From: Oscillospiraceae bacterium
Lineage (GTDB): Bacteria > Bacillota > Clostridia > Oscillospirales > Acutalibacteraceae
Length of the DNA: 64,000 nucleotides
Reading direction: 5' to 3'
NCBI GenBank assembly: GCA_015065765.1
Contig: SVPP01000015.1
Coordinates: 1 to 64,000 of the forward strand
The notes under the pieces were generated by a model. The model had not been told where the DNA came from, did no database searches, and was given only the letters and a program-made list of their open reading frames with translations. Positions 54,153-63,100 of the stretch are shown here, piece after piece. Numbering within the stretch: the first letter of the stretch is position 1; each line of letters begins with the position of its first letter. The position numbers and the translations under genes were made by a program.

Positions 54153-54183
54153 TCAGAAATCAAATATTAAGTTTTTTTACGAA

Positions 54184-54265
54184 TCAAAGACCAAGGTCAA
54201 AGATTACTGTATATTCTGCTGTTGTACCATCTGCAAATGTTACTGTCATTGTGCCCTCAACAATA
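54184..54265 (-). pseudogene. Remnant of a third giant-protein C-terminus
   Basis: The minus strand encodes [20 protein letters not shown] followed by FDLGL and a TGA stop at 54184, nearly the same as the last residues of proteins A and B ([20 protein letters not shown]). Similarity ends abruptly near 54265; beyond it the sequence is AT-rich with no matching frame. It is a 3' stub left by deletion or recombination. Confidence 0.8.
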
Positions 54266-54769
54266 ATTGCAAGATGTTTTTATATGCAAATTTTTAAAAA
54301 GTATATCATTAAAGAAAAAACACATCATTCAAAACCAAAAGCTCTGCATTTTTATTACCGAAAAGAAATATTCAGTAAAAATCGAGAGACGAACAAATAA
54401 ATTTCTTGCAACGAGAGCTGATTCAGTACAGGGTGCAGAATGCTGAATTTGGGGTCTGCGATGCGATTTTATAATGAAACCAATTGAAACGTTGCAAGGG
54501 GAACCATCTCGGCTCCAACCAAATCTATGGCGGGATGAAATCTGCGACGGACGCCCGATGGGCGCCCGTCGCAGATTTCATCAAACTTCGCGGAATGCCC
54601 AATGGGCATTCCCTGCGATAAACATCCCTATAAATTATAATTTGTCTGTGTGCTTTAATCAACATTCGTAGAGACGGGCATCCTTGACCGTCCGCGAATT
54701 TACGAATAATTTAACGGCTCGTCGAGGACGCCGAGCCCTACAAACGATTGTTTTAAACATACAGATAAA
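54266..54769. repeat. Repeat-rich gene-free gap
   Basis: No gene is supported here. It holds a 49-nt hairpin (54534-54582; 17-bp perfect outer stem GATGAAATCTGCGACGG, inner CGCCC/GGGCG), a GGAATGCCC/GGGCATTCC hairpin (54592-54612), an ATAAATTATAATTTG palindrome copy (54630-54645), the GGCTCG/CGAGCC repeat (54713-54741) and a GATAAATTATAAT copy (54764-54776) touching the beta-mannosidase stop. Confidence 0.75.
54713..54741. repeat. GGCTCG-tcgaggacgc-CGAGCC hairpin repeat (copy 2)
   Basis: Matches 29486-29514 except for a compensating T-A to C-G pair change in the stem. Confidence 0.7.
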
Positions 54770-57223
54770 TTATAATCTAATTGTGTAACCTGTCACTGTA
54801 AAATCCTTGCTTTCTGCGTTGTCTGCAGGTCTCATTTCTATTGTACGGACTTCACCGGGGAGAAGTGAGAAATAGTTGTCAGCAAAAACATACTCTCCCT
54901 CAAATTCCACTGCATGGACATATTCAGATGCTCTGACGATGATACTGTCTTCCGCCTTTGATACAATTTCAAGTGAATTACAAGGTTTTATATATAGTGA
55001 GCCCTGCTTGTAAAATGCTCTGTCGAAGAAATTGCCACCCTTTATGTCGCAGATGAGAACAGCACCTTCGGGCATAATATGAAGAGGTAACGTCATAACT
55101 TTTCCGGAAGATGCTTTTTCTGCAAGCACTTCTGCATCTCTGATGTGAGTTATTTTGCCCTCATACAGATACTTCAGTGAAACGTTGACCTGTTCTTCTT
55201 TCAGAGAATCGTTACAGATGTAAATTTCATATTCTTCCTTTTTATCGATTGATACAAGGATTTTTCCTGCACATCTTTTGAAGCTGTAGAATGAAGCCTT
55301 GGGCAGACAGTAGTAATCTACAAAAGCCCATCCGCTTGAAGCAGGCCAGCAATCATTCCACATCCAGTAAACGATTCCGTTTATAAATCCTCTGTTTCTG
55401 CGGATGTTTTCCATAGAAATTCTTATCCATTCATACTGGATATATTTCATCTTGAAAAAGCGGTCATGACCGTCTGTAAAATCGCCGAGAACTTTTTTTG
55501 TGAAATTCAGGAGCACATCAAAAAGCGAGAAAGGAAGACCGGGGTTACTTTTGGTGTGATAATTCCACATATCGTCACTTTCAAATATATCTTCCTCTGA
55601 CATAAAACGCATAAGTGACGGAAGATTTACCGCACCCATTGTAGGCTCTTCAGCAATGAATCTTGCCAGATATTGGGAAAAATGCTCCTTGTAGTCGTTC
55701 ATATCACTGTCCATTATGTAGGGGAAAATGGAGCAACCGAGATATTGAGTGTTGTGTGTAGTGCCCTTTGTCTTTGATGCGTAAGGTGTGCCGCCGCAAG
55801 GGCTTGAAAGAAGAAATCTGCGTTTCGGATCAAGTCTGTTCAGAACGGGATAAATTCCCTTGTGAATCGCCGTTCTGCCGTGATAATCCTCTGCATCGTC
55901 AAAGCCGTTAATTGCATTTTCGTTGTCACCTGACCACCATACAAGTGAGGGGTGATTGCGAAGTGTGAGAGCGGCAAACTCTGCTTCTTTTTTCATTTGT
56001 TCGATAAATTCTTCTTTGTATTCAGGGTATTCACCGCAAGCCATAAGGAAATCCTGTGTTACAAGAATTCCCAGCCTGTCACATTCGTTATAGAAGTGCT
56101 GTTTTTCAAAGATACCTCCGCCCCATACACGGAGCATATTGACACCTGCTTCTTTTGCAAGAGAAAGGAGCGAGGTGATTTTTTTGTCAGTTTCAGCAGA
56201 GGGGAAAGGCTCTGACGGCACCCAGTTTGCACCCTTGCACATGACGGGGATGTTGTTGATAAGAAGCAGGAATCCTGAAAAATCTTCGTTTCTGTCATAT
56301 TCTCTTCCGCTGACAGAATCTTTGATTTCAAGACACTTTTTGTAGTATTCACTGTTTTTTTCGTCTGGCAGCTGAAGAATTTTTGCAGAGCGGATACCGA
56401 AAGTAAATTCCTTTGAATTTATAATAAGCTTGTACAAAGGCTGTTCTCCGTAACCTGCAGGATACCAGAGCTGCGCATGGGGAATGTCAATATACTCTTT
56501 CAGGAAATTTTCTTTTCTGAAAAAGCGGTTTGAATACACTGTGTCGCCATCGGGAGATATTATTCTGACATCGGCAAAGCCACCGTTTTGAAAGTTTTCA
56601 AATTCTGCCTCAACAACGATTTCAGCAGAATTTTCAGAAATGCTCTCTGTGTAAATGTAAGCATTTTTTACGCAGAAACCTTCGTCTGTGTCAATATATA
56701 CATCGCGCCATATACCGCAGGTGACAAACCTTGCAACCCAGTCCCAGCCATAAGTACACTGAATGCGTCTCGTGTGCATTCTTTCACATGTGAAAGCACC
56801 ACCGCATCTCTCAAGCCCCTCAACTTTTTTAACGGGCGAATAAAAGTGAACAGTAAGCATGTTTTCACCTTTTTTCAGAAGACCTGCAATATCAAAGCTG
56901 TGAGATATGAACATGTTGTCCGCTGAACCGATAAGCTTTCCGTTGAGTAAAATATCGGCATATGTATCAAGCCCTTCAAACACAAGCTTTGCAGATGATG
57001 GAAGAGTATCAATCTCAAAAGTTTTTGAATATTCAAAATCCCTTTCTTCAATCCACTGACATTTGTCGGCATTGTCACGGTAATATATGTTTTTGGGAAT
57101 TTTCGTTCCCATAAGGTCAGTATGGACACAACTGGGGACACTGCCTTCAAAAGTAAAGTCAGTTTTACCATTTTCGAGAAGGCATATGCCACTCCAGCTG
57201 CCGTTAAGATTTATTTTCGACAT
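54770..57223 (-). CDS. Beta-mannosidase (glycoside hydrolase family 2)
   Basis: An 817-residue protein without signal peptide, so cytosolic. GH2 sugar-binding domain (about 1-165, GVxYVHTDL-like SVPSCVHTDLMG), Ig-like domain (about 170-280), TIM barrel (about 290-600) with MLRVWGGGIFE, the acid/base region VWWSGDNENAI and the nucleophile region IAEEPTMGAVNLPSL, then C-terminal beta domains. These blocks are those of beta-mannosidases rather than beta-galactosidases. It removes terminal beta-linked mannose from oligosaccharides such as N-glycan cores or mannan fragments. It is 12 nt downstream of the GH78-like gene, so they probably act on one imported glycan. Confidence 0.9.
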   Translation of the reverse strand: MSKINLNGSWSGICLLENGKTDFTFEGSVPSCVHTDLMGTKIPKNIYYRDNADKCQWIEERDFEYSKTFEIDTLPSSAKLVFEGLDTYADILLNGKLIGSADNMFISHSFDIAGLLKKGENMLTVHFYSPVKKVEGLERCGGAFTCERMHTRRIQCTYGWDWVARFVTCGIWRDVYIDTDEGFCVKNAYIYTESISENSAEIVVEAEFENFQNGGFADVRIISPDGDTVYSNRFFRKENFLKEYIDIPHAQLWYPAGYGEQPLYKLIINSKEFTFGIRSAKILQLPDEKNSEYYKKCLEIKDSVSGREYDRNEDFSGFLLLINNIPVMCKGANWVPSEPFPSAETDKKITSLLSLAKEAGVNMLRVWGGGIFEKQHFYNECDRLGILVTQDFLMACGEYPEYKEEFIEQMKKEAEFAALTLRNHPSLVWWSGDNENAINGFDDAEDYHGRTAIHKGIYPVLNRLDPKRRFLLSSPCGGTPYASKTKGTTHNTQYLGCSIFPYIMDSDMNDYKEHFSQYLARFIAEEPTMGAVNLPSLMRFMSEEDIFESDDMWNYHTKSNPGLPFSLFDVLLNFTKKVLGDFTDGHDRFFKMKYIQYEWIRISMENIRRNRGFINGIVYWMWNDCWPASSGWAFVDYYCLPKASFYSFKRCAGKILVSIDKKEEYEIYICNDSLKEEQVNVSLKYLYEGKITHIRDAEVLAEKASSGKVMTLPLHIMPEGAVLICDIKGGNFFDRAFYKQGSLYIKPCNSLEIVSKAEDSIIVRASEYVHAVEFEGEYVFADNYFSLLPGEVRTIEMRPADNAESKDFTVTGYTIRL

Positions 57224-57235
57224 AATCTCAAGTCC

Positions 57236-58696
57236 TTATAAATTATATTTGCGTATAAAATACGAGGGCGTACAGCTCCATGCATGGCAGAGGCTGTTTA
57301 TCATTCTGTCGTCGTAGGGGGAAAAGTCAGGGTCTTCTGGGACATACGCTTCCCAGAAAGTGTCGGCACCAAGTTCAATCATACCGCCCCAGAGCTTTTT
57401 CAGATATTCTGTGGCTTCTTTTTTCATGCCCAGCTTCATCATTGCTTCTGCAACATAGTGTCTCATGTATGGGGTGCAAGGCTGTTTTGCATCTTTTCTT
57501 TCAAGAGAGGAAAGAAGAAGTTTTTTTCCTTCTTCACCACCGATAACACCGCCGAGAATCATCCATACCTGAGAGTGAACACTGGTTTGTCCTTCGTCAA
57601 GAGAACTTGCGAATATTTGATTTTCTTCGTCATAAAGGTGTTTTACTGATGCTTCACGGACTTTTACAAGAAGACCTGAATATTTTTCACTGTCACTGTC
57701 ATCAAGCATCTTCAAAAGATTTATAAAATGCTCAAGTGTGTAAAGATAAACACCCTGTAATGCCGTCAGAGATTTAAGTCCCGGACACCAATCGATAAAA
57801 GAAAACCATCCGTCCTGGGGTGTTACTATCATGTTCTCATCAAGGAGCTTTTCAAAGTTATCAAGCTGTGTTTTGCAGATTTCCAGCAGGTCATCAACGG
57901 TGTCTTTGTCGCCTGTGTGTTCGTAATAGTCGCATACAGAGACAACGTAAAGAAGTGCATAGTCGGCAAGATAAGCACGGCCCGAAAAGAAATATGGAGT
58001 TTCATAGATGAAAGACGGCAGAAAGCCGAGAGAGCCTGTGTCTCCTGCAGCGAAAAGATAAAGACATCTTCTGACAATTTGAAGGTTGTTGAAGGTATAG
58101 TAATTCGTCAGTGCTTCAAGACGAAGGTCACCGATCCAGAGGCGTCTGTCACGCTTCGGCCCGTCCTCAAAGAAGGTCTGCATACATTCTTTCAGGGTAA
58201 CTGTAGATACCATGTCTATTTTTCTGAGCCAATCATCATCGGTTTCAGATTTCTTAAGCGATAAAACATCAGCACTTGTTGATGCATTGAAAGAAAAATC
58301 AAAAAGTTTTATAGGGCGACGTGCGATGTCAACTGTGATTCTGATATATCTGCAGCTGTATCTTCTCGGCATGCTTACAGTTCCGGGAAAATCCAGATGT
58401 ATTATTTCTTCCTGTAGCCATGTTGAGGAAAGACCACCCTTGTATGATGAAAAATCATCGTTTATTTCTCTCATATCTTCGCCGAATTTTATTATCAGAC
58501 GAACAGGAGCATCAACGAATTCATCAAGTCTGTCAAAGCTGAACGAGAAATGTCCCACAGCATGTTCGCCAAGGTCGAGAATTATGCTGTCACCGCTTTC
58601 TGCAGAAAAGCTTTTTATATCGGGAACAAGCTTTCTGAAATGCAGTTCAGGCATGTTTTCGGAAGCTTTTTTCAGAAAATAATTTTTATCATTCAT
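57236..58696 (-). CDS. GH78-like (alpha-L-rhamnosidase-type) six-hairpin glycosidase
   Basis: ATG 58696 (486 aa, MNDKNYFLKKA) is chosen; the ATG at 58711 lies in the GAGGTG ribosome site. A beta-sandwich (about 35-155) precedes an (alpha/alpha)6 barrel (about 160-470) with FEDGPKRDRRLWIGDLRLEAL, the counterpart of the GH78 DCPxRxExxxWxGD motif, and DGWFSFIDWCPG. Cytosolic. At 486 residues it is shorter than typical GH78 enzymes (often 700-1000), lacking extra carbohydrate-binding domains. The sugar cleaved cannot be fixed; the beta-mannosidase partner points to a mannose-containing glycan. Confidence 0.78.
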   Translation of the reverse strand: MNDKNYFLKKASENMPELHFRKLVPDIKSFSAESGDSIILDLGEHAVGHFSFSFDRLDEFVDAPVRLIIKFGEDMREINDDFSSYKGGLSSTWLQEEIIHLDFPGTVSMPRRYSCRYIRITVDIARRPIKLFDFSFNASTSADVLSLKKSETDDDWLRKIDMVSTVTLKECMQTFFEDGPKRDRRLWIGDLRLEALTNYYTFNNLQIVRRCLYLFAAGDTGSLGFLPSFIYETPYFFSGRAYLADYALLYVVSVCDYYEHTGDKDTVDDLLEICKTQLDNFEKLLDENMIVTPQDGWFSFIDWCPGLKSLTALQGVYLYTLEHFINLLKMLDDSDSEKYSGLLVKVREASVKHLYDEENQIFASSLDEGQTSVHSQVWMILGGVIGGEEGKKLLLSSLERKDAKQPCTPYMRHYVAEAMMKLGMKKEATEYLKKLWGGMIELGADTFWEAYVPEDPDFSPYDDRMINSLCHAWSCTPSYFIRKYNL

Positions 58697-58751
58697 ATCA
58701 GGACACCTCATTTTATACAGTTATCTGTCAAAGCTTTTATGATTTTCCTTA

Positions 58752-58780
58752 ATTATAGCACGCTGAAATAAAAAGAGCAA
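58752..58780 (-). promoter_or_regulatory. Promoter of the GH78-like/beta-mannosidase operon
   Basis: On the minus strand TTGCTC (58775-58780), 17-nt spacer, TATAAT (58752-58757). The -35 overlaps the tRNA terminator stem. Confidence 0.55.
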
Positions 58781-58794
58781 GGCAAAAGCCTTGC
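58777..58794 (-). terminator. Second terminator after tRNA-Gln
   Basis: GCAAGGC/GCCTTGC with a 4-nt loop; on the minus strand followed by TCTTTTT. Confidence 0.8.
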
Positions 58795-58832
58795 TTGAGT
58801 GAAAAGTGAAGAAGTAATAGTGAAAAAGTAAA

Positions 58833-58855
58833 AGACCACTTCAAAGAAGTGGTCT
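58833..58855 (-). terminator. First terminator after tRNA-Gln
   Basis: AGACCACTTC/GAAGTGGTCT around a 3-nt loop, two nt past the tRNA CCA end; on the minus strand followed by TTTTACTTTTTC. Confidence 0.8.
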
Positions 58856-58857
58856 TC

Positions 58858-58931
58858 TGGCAGGGGATAAAGGATTCGAACCTCTACATACAGAGTCAGA
58901 GTCTGCTGTGCTACCATTACACAAATCCCCT
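58858..58931 (-). tRNA. tRNA-Gln (anticodon CTG)
   Basis: A 74-nt cloverleaf read on the minus strand: acceptor stem AGGGGAT/ATCCCCT (58925-58931 with 58862-58868), discriminator G, encoded CCA (58858-58860), anticodon stem GCAGA/TCTGT with loop CTCTGAC giving anticodon CUG, T-arm AGAGG-TTCGAAT-CCTTT. It reads CAG codons. It is the substrate of the GlnRS encoded at 16189-17871. Confidence 0.95.
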
Positions 58932-58937
58932 ACGAAC

Positions 58938-58973
58938 AAGCGGTATTATACACTTTTAATACCGCTTTGTCAA
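58938..58973 (-). promoter_or_regulatory. tRNA-Gln promoter containing an inverted repeat
   Basis: On the minus strand TTGACA (58968-58973), 17-nt spacer, TATAAT (58945-58950), a full consensus promoter. AAGCGGTATT (58938-58947) and AATACCGCTT (58958-58967) form a perfect 10-bp inverted repeat with a 10-nt spacer spanning spacer and -10. Confidence 0.8.
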
Positions 58974-59013
58974 TAGTTTTTGCAAATTTTTTTAAAATAT
59001 TTTTTTGAAAATT

Positions 59014-59928
59014 TTAAAGACTTGATAAATCATATGGTGTTCTCTGGTAAACGAAGTAGTTCAGCCAGTTTGTAAACAGCAGATTTGCCGTTGATCTCCA
59101 CTGCACCTTGGGGATTCTGTCTGGGTCATTGTCAGGGAAATAATTGTAAGGAATTTTAATTGGAAGTCCCTGGGACACATCTCTGAAATATTCCTTTGCG
59201 AGAGTGTCGCAATCATATTCAGAATGTCCTGTTGCAAAGAAATTTCTGCAGTCCATGTCAGAAATGAGATGAACTCCCGCCATTTCAGAGTAAGAGAGAA
59301 TCTGCAAATCCTTCACAAGGGCGATATCGCTTCTTCTGACCTCGGTGTGACGTGAGTGGGGAACATAGAAAACGTCGTCAATGCCTCTCATGATGGGATG
59401 ATATTTGTCAAGTGACACATGGGGGAAAATTCCGAACATTTTTTCCTTAAGAGGATATTTCGGAACACCGTAGTGATAATAAAGCCCCGCCTGAGCACCC
59501 CAGCAGATGTGGAAGGTTGAATAGACATTTGTCTTTGTCCACTCGAAAATCTGACAAAGCTCTTCCCAGTAATCAACCTCTTCGAAGTCCAGTTTTTCAA
59601 CGGGAGCACCTGTGATAATCATGCCGTCATATTTGTTATGCTTTATTTCATCAAAGGTTTTGTAGAATTTCAGCATGTGCTGCTCGGAAGTGTTTTTTGA
59701 TTTGTGTGTTGCCATCTGCAAAAGCTCAATGTCAACCTGCAACGGGCTGTTACTGAGAAGCCTCAGAAGCTGTGTTTCAGTTACGATTTTTGTAGGCATC
59801 AGGTTGAGAATAATAATGCTCAGCGGACGGATATCCTGCTTGCTTGCTCTTCCCTCTGTCATAACAAAAATATTTTCAAGCTCAAGGCTGTGATGTGCAG
59901 GCAACTGGTTGTCGATTTTGATAGGCAT
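59014..59928 (-). CDS. metA: Homoserine O-acyltransferase MetA (probably acetyl-CoA specific)
   Basis: ATG 59928 (304 aa, [11 protein letters not shown]) with ACGGAGGTG upstream; the frame to 59976 extends into the promoter. Catalytic Cys142 (ICWGAQ), His235 and Glu237 (TGHSEYD) are present. Residue 111 is Glu (TGAPVEKL); in the characterised Bacillus cereus enzyme Glu111 gives acetyl-CoA preference, while Gly at this place in E. coli gives succinyl-CoA. The product would be O-acetylhomoserine, for methionine synthesis. The leader is about 30 nt, with no SAM riboswitch. Confidence 0.93.
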   Translation of the reverse strand: MPIKIDNQLPAHHSLELENIFVMTEGRASKQDIRPLSIIILNLMPTKIVTETQLLRLLSNSPLQVDIELLQMATHKSKNTSEQHMLKFYKTFDEIKHNKYDGMIITGAPVEKLDFEEVDYWEELCQIFEWTKTNVYSTFHICWGAQAGLYYHYGVPKYPLKEKMFGIFPHVSLDKYHPIMRGIDDVFYVPHSRHTEVRRSDIALVKDLQILSYSEMAGVHLISDMDCRNFFATGHSEYDCDTLAKEYFRDVSQGLPIKIPYNYFPDNDPDRIPKVQWRSTANLLFTNWLNYFVYQRTPYDLSSL

Positions 59929-59958
59929 ATTTTCACCTCCGTAAAGTTGTTTCCTAAT

Positions 59959-59987
59959 ATTATATATTGAAAACACGATTTTGTCAA
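59959..59987 (-). promoter_or_regulatory. Promoter of metA
   Basis: On the minus strand TTGACA (59982-59987), 17-nt spacer, TATAAT (59959-59964); full consensus. Confidence 0.85.
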
Positions 59988-60106
59988 TTTTATCGGCATT
60001 TTTATTGGCTTGTTAATAAAATAACCAAAATAAAATGCTTTAAAAACATTAACAATTAAATTCTTTGTGAAAGATTATTAAAAATACTTCAGAAATTAAA
60101 AATTTC

Positions 60107-60135
60107 TTGACTGTAAAGCACAAACAAACTATAAT
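60107..60135 (+). promoter_or_regulatory. Promoter of giant protein gene C
   Basis: TTGACT (60107-60112), 17-nt spacer, TATAAT (60130-60135), then a 55-nt leader with GCCA/TGGC pairing near 60153-60168. Confidence 0.8.
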
Positions 60136-60197
60136 ATAATTGTAATATAATGGCCATGTGTTATTGGCAATCTGTATATAAGGAGAGAAAAAAGAAA

Positions 60198-63100
60198 ATG
60201 ATAAGGAAAAATGCAAAAAGATTTTTAAGCATTCTTTTGTCGGCAGTCATTGTTTTTTCACTTTTTTCAATGAACATTTCTGCTGCGGAAGAAAATGTTG
60301 CAAGCATCGGCGACACCTATTATAACAGCGTAGCCGAAGCACTTTCTGCGGCGGTAAGCGGAGACACTGTCATTGTGCAGAAGGATACAACTATTACGCA
60401 AAACGTTACCGTACCTGCGGGTGTTACACTTCTTGTGCCTCACAAGGACGGATATACCGGCTATAACGTTGCAAGCGGAAATCCGGATGTTAACTCAAAC
60501 GCAACGGGATATGTAACAGACGTGCTCTACAGAACGCTCACTGTAGCAGAAGGTGTTACTGTCACTGTTAACGGAAATATTCTTGTTTCTGCAATTATCG
60601 GTCTTAAAAAGAGCGGTCATTATCGTCATGAGGTCAACGGCAACTATGCACAGATGATTCTTAACGGTAAAATAAATGTTAACAGCGGAGGTGTGGTTGT
60701 TGCCAACGGCTACATCAAGGGCTCCGGTGCTATTGAAGCATTCTCCGGTGCAGAAGTCAGAGACCTTTTTGTTATCGAGCATTTCCGTGGCGGTACACAC
60801 TCTTCTTACATGAGAACACAGGGCGTGTGGATTGCAAACGAGTATGACTTGCGTAACATTACAGTAGAAATTACTATCCATTACGGTGCTGAACTGACTG
60901 CTCAGAATGTAGCCTATTTCAACAACAGCTTCAGCTACAATGTTGTTTCTTTCATAGGCTCTTCAGAGGGTATCTTTATACTCAAAGAAGGCTCAAAGCT
61001 TGTAAGAACAGTTGAGTACCGTGACAGAATAGGTAAAGATGCAGAGGTTTACAAGCTTTATGGTGGCGGATATTTAGGTTCTATTTCAATTAAAATTTAT
61101 ATCAGTATTCTTCCTGTTACCGTCAATTCGTCAAGCTTTGTTCTTGCAGTAGACGGTGATAATGAATTCCATCTCTATGACGGCGAATATGACAGCTACT
61201 ATAACAGCAAGGCAATAAGCATGAAATTCCTTCCCGGCAGTGAAATCACTATTCACGACGGTGCAACCTTTAAGGTGAACAGATACAAAACGTCAACACG
61301 AAACAGATATTCACAAATGGTTGCATACAGAGAGCTTACTGATTCTCAGTTTACTGTAAATTACCGCTATCCTCAGGGCAGACCTTCAGCAAAGGTTTTT
61401 GTTGAAAACGGCGGTACACTTTATGTTGACGGCGAAATCGGCGGCGAAATCTACCTTGAAGAAAATGCAACTGTCACAAAGGGCGACAATGCAGTTTTCT
61501 CGGTAACTACGAAGGAATCAGCAAAGCTCAGTACGAGTGACACAGAAACCTACACTAATGATGCAGAGTTTATTGTTCCCGAGGAATACCACGTTGTAGG
61601 TTGGAATTCAAGCAATCAGCTTACATGGGAAAAGCATACATACGGCGAAGCAGTTGCAACAACAGCTCCCACATGTACTGCATCAGGCAAGGGTACAAAA
61701 ACATGTACTTTTGAAGGCTGCGACGCATCAATCGCAACAACAATTCCTGCCACAGGTCATAATTATCAGTCAGCAGTAACCGCTCCCACATGTACAGCGC
61801 AGGGTTACACAACCCACACCTGTGCAAACTGCGGTGACAGCTATAAGGATACTTATGTTGAATCAGCAGACCACAGCTACACATCAGCAGTAACAAAACC
61901 TGATTGTGAAAACAAAGGCTATACAACATATACATGTCAGGTATGCGGTGATTCATATGTGAATGATTATGTTGATGCCCTCGGTCACACTGAAAAAACA
62001 GAAACAATTCCTGCAACATGTACGGAAAAAGGAACAGAAACAGTTTCCTGTACAGTTTGCGGTGAAACAATTTCAGAAACAGAAATTCCCGCACTCGGTC
62101 ATACATATGGTGATTGGGACATAAAAGATGCAACCTGCACAGAGACGGGATTAAAGACTAAAACATGTGCTGTCTGCGGTGATGTCGTTTCAGAGACAAT
62201 TCCCGTGGCAGGTCATAGCTACACTTCAGCAGTAACAGCCCCTGATTGTGAAAACAAAGGTTATACAACATATACATGTACATCTTGCGGTGATTCATAT
62301 GTGAATGATTATGTTGATGCCCTCGGTCACACCGAAAAAACAGAAACAATTCCTGCAACATGTACGGAAAAAGGAACGGAAAAGGTTTCCTGTACAGTCT
62401 GCGGTGAAACAATTTCAGAAACAGAAATTCCCGCACTGGGACACACAGAAGTAATCGACAAAGAAGTAGAGCCCGATTGTACAAACACAGGTCTTACAGA
62501 AGGTAAGCACTGTGAAGTTTGTGGCGAAGTTCTCGTAGCACAGGAAGTTGTTGACGCTCTTGGACATACAGAAGGCGAAACAGTAATTGAAAATTCAACA
62601 GCAGCTGATTGTGTAAACGGCGGTTCATACGACAACGTAGTTTACTGTACAGTATGTGATGAGGAAATCAGCCGTGAAACAATCACAGTTGATGCACTCG
62701 GACATACAGAAGTAATCGACGAAGCAGTAGCACCCGATTGCACAAACACAGGTCTCACAGAAGGTAAGCACTGCTCAGTTTGTGGTGAAGTTCTCGTAGC
62801 TCAGGAAGTTGTTGATGCTCTTGGTCACACAGAAGTAATCGATGAAGCAGTAGCACCTGACTGCACAAACACAGGTCTTACGGAAGGTAAGCATTGCTCA
62901 GTATGCGGTGAAGTTCTCGTAGCACAGGAAGTAGTTCCTGCACTCGGACATACAGAAGTAATCGACGAAGCAGTAGCACCTGATTGCACAGAAACAGGTC
63001 TTACAGAAGGTAAACACTGTCACGTATGCGGCGAAGTTCTCGTAGCTCAGGAAGTTGTTCCTGCACTGGGACACACAGAAGTAATCGACGCAGCAGTGGC

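Noticed and set aside
54474-54671. 65-codon plus-strand frame
   Set aside because: Made entirely of hairpin repeats; no ribosome site or family resemblance.
59929-59987. SAM riboswitch ahead of metA
   Set aside because: The promoter -10 is about 30 nt from the start codon, too short for any SAM riboswitch.
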